From Bacteroidales bacterium (GTDB taxonomy: Bacteria > Bacteroidota > Bacteroidia > Bacteroidales > VadinHA17), in the NCBI GenBank assembly GCA_016936695.1, contig JAFGXK010000035.1:1-18049 (forward strand): 18,049 nucleotides of DNA. Reading direction: 5' to 3'. Positions 5,894 through 11,506 of the stretch are shown here, piece by piece. The position numbers and the translations under genes are program-made. Below the pieces are notes generated by a model. The model ran no database searches. It was not told the DNA's origin and worked only from the letters and a program-made list of their open reading frames with translations. Positions within the stretch are counted from its first letter, which is position 1; each line of letters starts with the position of its first letter.

Positions 5894-8663
5894 ATCCGGG
5901 TAATCCTGTTAATCCGTTCCTTATTATTTCCAGAGATTTCTTTTCCCTCGATACTGTTGGTGGTACCGTCAGCCATTTTTCCCAGTTGTACCTGCTGACT
6001 GTTGAGGTGACATCCCTGTCGAGGTAAACCGACACAGCAATACCGTCGGATGCCGACGTTGAGATCACATAGTTGTATCCTCCGTCATAGGATACGGCCC
6101 CGTCGATCACTTTCATCTGTGTGGGATCAAAGAAGTACAGCAAGGTCCACGGAACACGGATCCTTATTTTATTGCCGCTCCATGCAACTGCAGTCATCTC
6201 TCCGAAAGTAAATCCTGAAGAGTTTTCCATGGGGAACCTGCCTATATCCTGTCCATTGAGTTTGTACCCGTCATTATACCAGTGCATCAGTATCCAGGGA
6301 GCACCGTCGGTTATTGTGCTGCGGAACCTCTGGACCGAATGGTTTGAAAGATCAAAGCGCGGGGTAAGTCCGTCCATGTTGTAGGCTTCGGTAACATGCC
6401 AGAGTGCAGTATCCTGCGACATAACCATTGTCATCAGGAATTCCGACCTGTTTTCAAGGTCTCTTCCGTTGGGCAACCTCGATTCACCGAGGCTTGCAAG
6501 ATAGGTGTCAAAAGCTACCATCACCGTATCTCCGGCAGCCAGTTGTCTGCCAGCCTCTATATCGAGGAAGAAGAAGCTGTTATCGTGAGTAGCTTTGATG
6601 CTGCTTACCGGACCCGACGGTTTGTCGTTAACGTATGATATAAAAGGCTGGACAATTTTCTGATCGAACGAAATTAGTCCGAAATTCTGTTCCGGTGAGG
6701 TGAGGTTATGCCAGAGCTGCCTTGTAGGGATGGTATTTCCTCCCGAGAGTGTGCCATATGCTTCGAGATAACTGACAATCCAGGTAGGCTTGAACCATTC
6801 GTCCATCCATGCAAACATGAAACCTCCCGCGCAACCTGAGGTGATAATATTGTGCATCAGCCTCATGTTCTTCTCACCCTGCTGTTTTTCTGAATAGCCT
6901 CCGTGGTGCATGTTGCTGAACGACTGGTGTGCGCTTCCCCAGCTCGAGGGCACTCCGAATTCGGCAATAACCAGAGGCATATCGGAATAATGTTCCTTCA
7001 GATCGTTGAGATAACCAAGATAGCTGTTTGGCCCGTACTGGTCGCTGTAGGTCAGGTATGAAGGTTGCTCGCTAATGAAATTCGGATAATAGGGATAGGC
7101 ATGATATGATGCAAAAATACCCGGTTCAGGATCACTGAGGTTTATCTTTGTCATATCATAATGAGCCTTGTCCTCGTCTGTATAGATCTCCGTGGGATGC
7201 GACAGGGGATCGAGCGTTGGCCAGCTCGAGAAGCTTACCGGCCTTCTGACTGTATAGTTATTTGATTCATACTGGATGGTCAGCTCAAGCATTCTTGTGC
7301 AGAATACCTCGCTGGCCTTTGCTCCACTGATGCTGAGATACCTGCCGCTGAACGAAGTGACTGAAGGATTTCTGTTATCTGTTGTATCGACTTCCTGCGG
7401 ACTTATTTCCCTGCCTAAAATATAGCCGGCAGTCCATCTTGACACATCGGAGAGGTATCTGCCGTATGACTTTCCGTACCTGTAACCAACGTCGCCGTTA
7501 CCGTTTATGCAGTCAATCACCTCCTTTATGTCGTTTGTGAAGACATCAACCCTCCTGAGCAGGTCGTACGCCTGAGGATTGTGCGCATCTTCAACCTCGT
7601 CGAGCCAGATTCCCTGGAAGAGAAGAAGCGGATTATCGGGATGCCTCTGGTTGTAGTTTGCAAGTTTCTCATAGAAGACCGGCGGATGGAGGGTATAAAC
7701 CCTGAGGCTGTTAAATCCTGCTTCAGCCATTTCCCTTATCCAGTTCTCATACACTTCGGGAGCAAGGGCATAGCCGATCTCTCCCGGGAAATATCCGGGA
7801 GGCGATGACCCCAGGTTGATCCCCTTCAGGAGAAGAGATCTGTAGCCGGTTCCGGTATGCATAGCAATGTGGTTTCCTGCTGTTTTGAAAGGCAGTTCCT
7901 GACGGAGTGTTAGCTCAAAATCGATTATCGTGTCGCGGGCGATTGTGATATCTGTAAGTCTCACAGGATAGTAATTATCACTATGAACCGTTGTGGCCAC
8001 CTGGAACCTGAACTCGCCGGAGGAGAGCGGAATAACCGGAGGCATCATATCAGGCTCAAGCGCCGTACCTGCCGAATAGCCTGAGAATCCCCTTGCCTTT
8101 ATCAGCTTTCCCGACAGGGTTTTTCCCCTGAAGGTGATACTGTAGAAATAAAAGCCGTTTGGCTGAGGCGCTCCGTTCTGGTTGCATCCGTCCCATACTA
8201 TATGGTAGCTTCCGGCATCTATGGAGTCAAAATACTCCTCCATGACCTTCTTCCCGGAATAATTGTAGATCGACAGCCTTACATCCCCGTCGCTGTTAAT
8301 AATAAAAGGTACGTTCACCGAATAGCTGAAAGGATTTGGATAAGGTGTCCCGACTTCGATCAGGTGCGATACGTCTTCGTATATATTTGATATTCTGAGT
8401 GAATATGTTCCATCGGTTAGTGTCCTCGCCGAATATTCGGTAGTTCCGGCAATCATTGAAACCCTTGCATTCGGAATTGAAGCTCCGTACTGATCAGTCA
8501 CCACACCTGTGACGTAATAGTCACGGCCCAGCAAATCAGCGCTGTGGAATACCTGTGGCAGAATCATCAGCAGAAACATAAGGAAGGCCCGGGATGAAAA
8601 AATAATTGTTCCATACGAGGTACCCGGGGTATTACTCTTGCAGAAAATATTGAGAAGTAGCAT
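5883..8663 (-). CDS. Secreted clan-A-like glycoside hydrolase with CarboxypepD_reg-like and T9SS/FlgD-like modules
   Basis: 926 residues from the ATG at 8663. A hydrophobic export segment lies at ~28-41, so the ATG at 8579 (M29, MFLLMILPQ) may be the real start. Order of parts: carboxypeptidase-regulatory-like strands (~48-95); a module of the T9SS type A/FlgD-like kind (~105-190: YPNPF, VRLSIYNYSGKKV, HIVWDG, NGFYFYSI); more regulatory-like strands (~215-252); a TIM-barrel hydrolase domain (~265-650) of the GH5/GH2 clan-A type; and a beta-rich C-terminal region (~660-926) resembling glucodextranase C-like or CBM domains. Likely catalytic residues are acid/base E419 (YILGREI, where most clan-A enzymes have NE) and nucleophile E568 (PLVIAEFG). 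Substrate unknown. Its convergent overlap with the GT2 gene suggests it trims or releases that polymer (inference). Confidence 0.75.
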   Translation of the reverse strand: MLLLNIFCKSNTPGTSYGTIIFSSRAFLMFLLMILPQVFHSADLLGRDYYVTGVVTDQYGASIPNARVSMIAGTTEYSARTLTDGTYSLRISNIYEDVSHLIEVGTPYPNPFSYSVNVPFIINSDGDVRLSIYNYSGKKVMEEYFDSIDAGSYHIVWDGCNQNGAPQPNGFYFYSITFRGKTLSGKLIKARGFSGYSAGTALEPDMMPPVIPLSSGEFRFQVATTVHSDNYYPVRLTDITIARDTIIDFELTLRQELPFKTAGNHIAMHTGTGYRSLLLKGINLGSSPPGYFPGEIGYALAPEVYENWIREMAEAGFNSLRVYTLHPPVFYEKLANYNQRHPDNPLLLFQGIWLDEVEDAHNPQAYDLLRRVDVFTNDIKEVIDCINGNGDVGYRYGKSYGRYLSDVSRWTAGYILGREISPQEVDTTDNRNPSVTSFSGRYLSISGAKASEVFCTRMLELTIQYESNNYTVRRPVSFSSWPTLDPLSHPTEIYTDEDKAHYDMTKINLSDPEPGIFASYHAYPYYPNFISEQPSYLTYSDQYGPNSYLGYLNDLKEHYSDMPLVIAEFGVPSSWGSAHQSFSNMHHGGYSEKQQGEKNMRLMHNIITSGCAGGFMFAWMDEWFKPTWIVSYLEAYGTLSGGNTIPTRQLWHNLTSPEQNFGLISFDQKIVQPFISYVNDKPSGPVSSIKATHDNSFFFLDIEAGRQLAAGDTVMVAFDTYLASLGESRLPNGRDLENRSEFLMTMVMSQDTALWHVTEAYNMDGLTPRFDLSNHSVQRFRSTITDGAPWILMHWYNDGYKLNGQDIGRFPMENSSGFTFGEMTAVAWSGNKIRIRVPWTLLYFFDPTQMKVIDGAVSYDGGYNYVISTSASDGIAVSVYLDRDVTSTVSRYNWEKWLTVPPTVSREKKSLEIIRNGLTGLPGFTD

Positions 8664-8708
8664 TAATTTGTATTTTTATGATCATCAAAACAGGGAGAGC
8701 TTCAATAT

Positions 8709-9200
8709 ATGGATATTAACGGAGTTTCATACAGAAATATTGAGGGGAAAGATAATAAAGAGATTGCAAACCTCATAAGGGTTGTCTTCAGGGAATTTGG
8801 CATTGACCGGCCGGGAACCGTTTATTTCGATCCGACCACTGACGAATTGTCTGAACTTTTCAGTATAGGAGGGTCGGTATACTGGATAGCCGAGGTTGAT
8901 GGTAAAATGGCCGGAGGGTGCGGTATCTACCCGACCGGAGGCCTACCCGAAGGCTGTGCGGAGCTCGTCAAGTTCTATCTTCTTCCGGAATACAGGGGAA
9001 AGGGGATAGGAAGGGTACTTATGGAGCTCTGCTTTGATTCGGCCAGGAAGATGGGCTACCGTCAGCTTTACCTTGAATCGCTGCCGGAACTTTCAAAGGC
9101 AGTATCGATGTATGTGAAGTCGGGATTTACCCATATAGACCATGCTCTGGGAAATTCAGGCCATTTCGGCTGCAATATATGGATGATAAAGGATTTGTAA
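8709..9200 (+). CDS. GNAT-family N-acetyltransferase
   Basis: 163 residues, a usual length for a single-domain GNAT enzyme. The acetyl-CoA pyrophosphate-binding motif is R96-G-K-G-I-G101 after strand beta4 (AELVKFYLLPEY). It is followed by the alpha3 helix GRVLMELCFDSARKMGY, the beta5 segment LYLES and the C-terminal YVKSGF motif. Such proteins transfer an acetyl group to an amine in the cytoplasm; the substrate (amino acid, peptide or small molecule) cannot be assigned. The start at 8709 fits the 10-residue lead into beta1. It is divergent from the hydrolase gene with a 45-nt gap, so the two may share a compact promoter region, but no clear consensus box is visible there. Confidence 0.85.
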   Translation: MDINGVSYRNIEGKDNKEIANLIRVVFREFGIDRPGTVYFDPTTDELSELFSIGGSVYWIAEVDGKMAGGCGIYPTGGLPEGCAELVKFYLLPEYRGKGIGRVLMELCFDSARKMGYRQLYLESLPELSKAVSMYVKSGFTHIDHALGNSGHFGCNIWMIKDL

Positions 9201-9203
9201 CAC

Positions 9204-9222
9204 GTTATAACATTGTTATAAC
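9204..9222. repeat. Two GTTATAAC palindromes spaced by 3 nt
   Basis: GTTATAAC is its own reverse complement and occurs at 9204-9211 and 9215-9222, just after the GNAT stop codon. The pair can fold as an 8-bp hairpin with a 3-nt loop or act as a double operator-like site. No T-tract follows, so it is not a standard intrinsic terminator. Function unknown. Confidence 0.5.
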
Positions 9223-9279
9223 ATGGTTGGAAGTATGTCACAATCGATTTTCTTGGAAATTTAACCCCTTCACACTAAT

Positions 9280-9294
9280 CTTTATACACATCTT
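9280..9294 (+). repeat. CTTTATACACATCTT repeat, left outer copy
   Basis: Exact 15-nt direct copy of 9361-9375; its core CTTTATACACATC also occurs inverted at 10122-10134. It lies outside the proposed cassette boundary, so the motif may belong to a dispersed repeat rather than only to cassette ends. Confidence 0.7.
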
Positions 9295-9357
9295 GTTTAT
9301 TAAAATTCTTTATCTCAGCAACTTCTGCCATTTTTTACCCCCCAGCCCCCCTAAACT

Positions 9358-9373
9358 ACCCTTTATACACATC
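9358..9373 (+). repeat. Left 16-nt inverted repeat
   Basis: ACCCTTTATACACATC is the exact reverse complement of 10122-10137. Similarity continues weakly inward (TTTT on both sides). Confidence 0.75.
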
Positions 9374-9471
9374 TTTTAATAAAGTCAGATCACTTCATTT
9401 CCATTTTACCTTATACCCCCCACTGAAGGATTTCGGGACCACCAGAAGATGGCCTTTCATCCCGGTTTGTT

Positions 9472-9498
9472 CCACCCCCCCACCCCCCTAAAGGGGGG
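9472..9498 (-). repeat. C-tract/G-tract palindrome, left copy
   Basis: CCCCCCTAAAGGGGGG at 9483-9498 is a near-perfect dyad preceded by a C7 run at 9475-9481. Read on the minus strand it gives C6-TTTA-G6-T-G7-TGG, the same unit as 10001-10025 in opposite orientation. It can form a very stable hairpin and lies 117 nt before the DUF559 start. Confidence 0.8.
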
Positions 9499-9581
9499 CT
9501 TAAGAATCAGAATGATAATGCTTTATGAGGTTGTGAGTCACACCCCTAAACAGATTATTATGTTTTGATTCGCAGATTTCT

Positions 9582-9589
9582 TAAATTTG
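9582..9589 (+). promoter_or_regulatory. Candidate -7 box of the DUF559 gene
   Basis: TAAATTTG matches the Bacteroidota -7 consensus TAnnTTTG exactly, 26 nt before the ATG at 9616. The nearest TTTG upstream (9564-9567) is only 14 nt away, shorter than the usual 19-21, so the promoter is uncertain. Confidence 0.3.
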
Positions 9590-9615
9590 ATTTTCGCTGC
9601 AATAAGTTCTTTTGA

Positions 9616-10011
9616 ATGAAATCGAGGGTGATTGAGAGAAATATGTTTTATGCTGCCAGCAGGAATACTTTTGAAATGGCACATGCTCTGCGGAAAAACA
9701 TGACTGATGCTGAAAAGATCCTATGGAAAAGGCTGAAAGATAAAAGAATATTTAAGGTCAAATTCCGACGGCAGCACCCGGTTGATATTTTCGTGCTTGA
9801 TTTTTATTGTCATGAGCTTAAGCTTGCCATAGAAGTCGACGGTGAGATTCACTTAAGCACTGAAGCGAGGGAATATGACGAAGGAAGAACTTACGAACTT
9901 GAAAAGTACGGCATTAAAATCCTCAGGTTCACAAATGAACAGATATTTGAAAACCTGGATGAAGTTCAAGTTTATATACTCAAAATAATCAACGACATAG
10001 CCCCCCTTTAG
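9616..10011 (+). CDS. DUF559 (Vsr-like) endonuclease-domain protein
   Basis: 131 residues. The family core begins near M10 (MFYAASRN), so the ATG at 9643 is a plausible alternative start. Family signatures: ALRKNMTDAEKILWKRLKD (25-43), KFRRQHPVDIFVLDFYCHE (49-67), the catalytic-type IEVDGEIH (72-79), EYDEGRTYELEKYGIKILRF (86-105). DUF559 has the restriction-endonuclease-like fold; D62, E73 and D75 are the likely metal-binding acids. Biochemical function is not firmly established for these small free-standing proteins. The last codons (GCC CCC CTT TAG) are part of the G/C palindrome at 10001, so the repeat supplies the C-terminus APL and the stop. The gene stands alone among repeats and converges on the radical SAM gene. 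Confidence 0.85.
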   Translation: MKSRVIERNMFYAASRNTFEMAHALRKNMTDAEKILWKRLKDKRIFKVKFRRQHPVDIFVLDFYCHELKLAIEVDGEIHLSTEAREYDEGRTYELEKYGIKILRFTNEQIFENLDEVQVYILKIINDIAPL

Positions 10012-10025
10012 GGGGGGTGGGGGGT
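10001..10025 (+). repeat. C-tract/G-tract palindrome, right copy, containing the DUF559 stop
   Basis: C6-TTTA-G7-T-G6-T, in inverted orientation to the copy at 9472-9498. The TAG stop at 10009-10011 lies in its centre. It may work as a hairpin terminator for the gene, although it is followed by G runs rather than T. Confidence 0.8.
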
Positions 10026-10073
10026 AGACCCAGCCGGCAGAATTGTCATTCACCATAGCCCACAGGTAAGTTA

Positions 10074-10120
10074 GGGGGTAGACAAAAAGGATAAACGGAC
10101 ACTGATTCTAACTTGCAAAA
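10074..10120 (+). repeat. 47-nt imperfect direct repeat, copy A
   Basis: Begins GGGGGTAGACAAAAAGG and ends TGATTCTAACTTGCAAAA. Matches copy B (10317-10363) at 40 of 47 positions without gaps by hand alignment. It abuts the right 16-nt inverted repeat. Confidence 0.8.
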
Positions 10121-10121
10121 C

Positions 10122-10137
10122 GATGTGTATAAAGGGT
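10122..10137 (-). repeat. Right 16-nt inverted repeat
   Basis: GATGTGTATAAAGGGT, the exact reverse complement of 9358-9373. One base separates it from the 12-nt AGCCCCCCTAAA at 10139-10150. Confidence 0.75.
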
Positions 10138-10140
10138 AAG

Positions 10141-10156
10141 CCCCCCTAAAGGGGGG
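10141..10156. repeat. C6-TAAA-G6 palindrome, third copy
   Basis: CCCCCCTAAAGGGGGG, identical over 16 nt to 9483-9498. It is able to form a hairpin on either strand and could stop transcription arriving from the DUF559 or radical SAM side. Confidence 0.8.
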
Positions 10157-10299
10157 TAAAGAACACATAATGTTTAATGTAGTAATCCATTGATAACCCA
10201 TACATTGATAGTTTTTTGTTTTCGGATCGAAAGCTCATGCGGGGCTATCAATATCATTCGATGTGCCCCCGTAAATAGTTGTAATTCACTAGACTAAAG

Positions 10300-10321
10300 C
10301 CTCCCTTTAGGAGTTGGGGGG
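10300..10321. repeat. Degenerate copy of the G/C palindrome
   Basis: GCCTCCCTTTAGGAGTTGGGGGG aligns with the 10000-10024 unit, with interruptions in the tracts. It leads directly into copy B of the 47-nt repeat, showing that palindrome and 47-nt repeat form one composite unit. The hairpin CTCC/GGAG lies close downstream of the radical SAM stop on the minus strand. Confidence 0.6.
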
Positions 10322-10363
10322 TAAACAAAAAGGGGAACCGGACAATGATTCTAATTTGCAGAA
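10317..10363 (+). repeat. 47-nt imperfect direct repeat, copy B
   Basis: Begins GGGGGTAAACAAAAAGG and ends TGATTCTAATTTGCAGAA; 7 mismatches to copy A. It ends 8 nt from the radical SAM stop codon. Confidence 0.8.
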
Positions 10364-10370
10364 AGTCTTT

Positions 10371-11345
10371 TCAGAATTTCACATTTCTCATTCCCGAGGT
10401 GCAGTTTCTGCAGATTGGGATTGATTTTCTGTCTGAAAGCACCTTAAGCCTGAATTCCCTGAATTTATTTCCATGCCAGATCTCCCTGAAGGTTTCCGAC
10501 TTCAGGTCGCCCATTTCATATTCTGCATCCTTGTCAAAGCAGCAGGGCAGTACCTTTCCGTCCCAGGTGATCACCGGATTCAGCCATAGCCTGAGGCACC
10601 GCGATGGCATGGGGTTTTTTATGGCGAAACTGCCCCCGGAAGTCTCATACCGGGCATACTTACCATTGGAGGGCATCCATTCGCCTGCATCATGACCATC
10701 GATCACCTGCATCGATTTAAGCCTGAGCGATGCCTTTACCTCTCTGGCAAACGATTCAGCCTGAGCTATCTGGTGTTCGTTGAACCGGTTGACAAGGAAC
10801 TGCAGTTCAAGCTTCATGTGGGAATTGAGCCTTTGCCTCTCGAGGCTTACGTTCCTTATCCCGTCCATAACCGTTTCAAGGTTTCCGTTTATCCTGTACC
10901 TGGAGTACGACTGCTGGTCCATCCCGTCGAGCGACACTATCAGCTTGTGTATGCCCGAAAGCACTGTTTTCCTGGCGTTTTCCCCTCCAAGATAGTGTCC
11001 GTTTGTGCTGATAATGACCTTTGTTTTTTCTTTAAGCTGCAGGAAAGAAAAAATATCGGGGTGAAGAAATGGTTCCCCCTGGAAGTATAGGCTTGCATAA
11101 AAGATGAAGGGGTTGAGTTCGCGGATCGCCTTTTTATAAAGTGCCGGGTCCATAAATCCCCTTTCCCTGAGCATCATGCCCGAACCGGAGGCACATTCGG
11201 GGCAGGACAGGTTGCAGTGGCTGGTAAGCTCAATGGATACAGTGGCAGGCATGCCGTAAGTAACCGGAAGTCCGGTAAGTGAACTCACAATATATGAATA
11301 TGCTGACCTTACTGCATTTGCCGGTTTAACAATTATTCCTGCCAT
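10371..11345 (-). CDS. Radical SAM/SPASM domain protein
   Basis: 324 residues. The radical SAM [4Fe-4S] motif is C44-N-L-S-C48-P-E-C51, preceded by VSIELTSHC as in SPASM-type enzymes. QGEP at 89-92 and ISTNG (112-116) match the barrel's SAM-binding strands. The C-terminal SPASM region carries C250, C268, C269, C312 and C315 (LPCCF; ICRNC), enough for an auxiliary cluster, and includes the typical GDLKSETFREIWHG segment. Reaction and substrate are unknown; relatives modify peptides, sugars or other small molecules. No precursor peptide gene is seen beside it, so a RiPP role is unsupported. It starts at the ATG read from 11345 and is divergent from the 11507 operon, with 161 nt between. Confidence 0.88.
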   Translation of the reverse strand: MAGIIVKPANAVRSAYSYIVSSLTGLPVTYGMPATVSIELTSHCNLSCPECASGSGMMLRERGFMDPALYKKAIRELNPFIFYASLYFQGEPFLHPDIFSFLQLKEKTKVIISTNGHYLGGENARKTVLSGIHKLIVSLDGMDQQSYSRYRINGNLETVMDGIRNVSLERQRLNSHMKLELQFLVNRFNEHQIAQAESFAREVKASLRLKSMQVIDGHDAGEWMPSNGKYARYETSGGSFAIKNPMPSRCLRLWLNPVITWDGKVLPCCFDKDAEYEMGDLKSETFREIWHGNKFREFRLKVLSDRKSIPICRNCTSGMRNVKF

Positions 11346-11506
11346 GTGTTAATTTATAGGAAGAAGAGTACGAATATCCGCTTCAAGATAAAAAAAATAC
11401 ATGAACCGGATAGGGTAAAGATGCTGTCAGTTGGTCATAAGGGTGAGAAGAAACTTAAAAACGATTAGCAGAAGATTTAATTTTAATAACTTAATGTTAT
11501 AATGCC

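Larger units (their letters stand above)
9201..9615. other. Intergenic region, 415 nt, with C-tract and AT-rich repeats
   Basis: No gene is seen. The stretch holds a tandem GTTATAAC palindrome (9204-9222), two direct copies of CTTTATACACATCTT (9280-9294, 9361-9375), several C5-C7 tracts, the left C6/G6 palindrome (9483-9498) and a -7-like box before the DUF559 gene. The sequence looks compositionally unlike the flanking genes, being AT-rich interrupted by pure C or G runs. Confidence 0.7.
9344..10150. mobile_element. Candidate small cassette: DUF559 gene between inverted repeats and palindromes
   Basis: From outside in, the island has a 12-nt direct repeat AGCCCCCCTAAA (9344-9355 and 10139-10150), 16-nt exact inverted repeats ACCCTTTATACACATC (9358-9373; complement at 10122-10137), inverted C6/G6 palindromes (9472-9498 and 10001-10025), and one gene, a DUF559 endonuclease. 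The arrangement mimics target duplication plus terminal inverted repeats. Against this, C-tract motifs recur throughout the region, so the 12-nt repeat may be coincidental to a dispersed repeat family. No transposase is present; mobility would have to come from the nuclease or from another protein in trans. Treat as a hypothesis. Confidence 0.4.
10012..10370. other. Intergenic region, 359 nt, repeat-filled, between converging genes
   Basis: No gene is seen. It contains the tail of the right palindrome, a 47-nt direct repeat pair (10074-10120, 10317-10363), the right 16-nt inverted repeat, a perfect C6/G6 palindrome (10141-10156) and a degenerate palindrome (10300-10321). The stretch ~10157-10295 is otherwise AT-rich, with a weak ATTGATAG/CTATCAAT dyad (10204-10252). 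Confidence 0.7.

Noticed and set aside
9204..9222. Terminator for the GNAT gene
   Set aside because: The stem is AT-rich and no T-run follows; kept only as an unexplained repeat.
10204..10252. ATTGATAG/CTATCAAT inverted repeat as regulatory structure
   Set aside because: An 8-bp AT-rich stem with a loop of more than 30 nt is expected by chance in AT-rich DNA.
9344..10363. CRISPR array or tandem repeat array
   Set aside because: Repeats are of several kinds, inverted or irregularly spaced, without uniform spacers; no cas genes.
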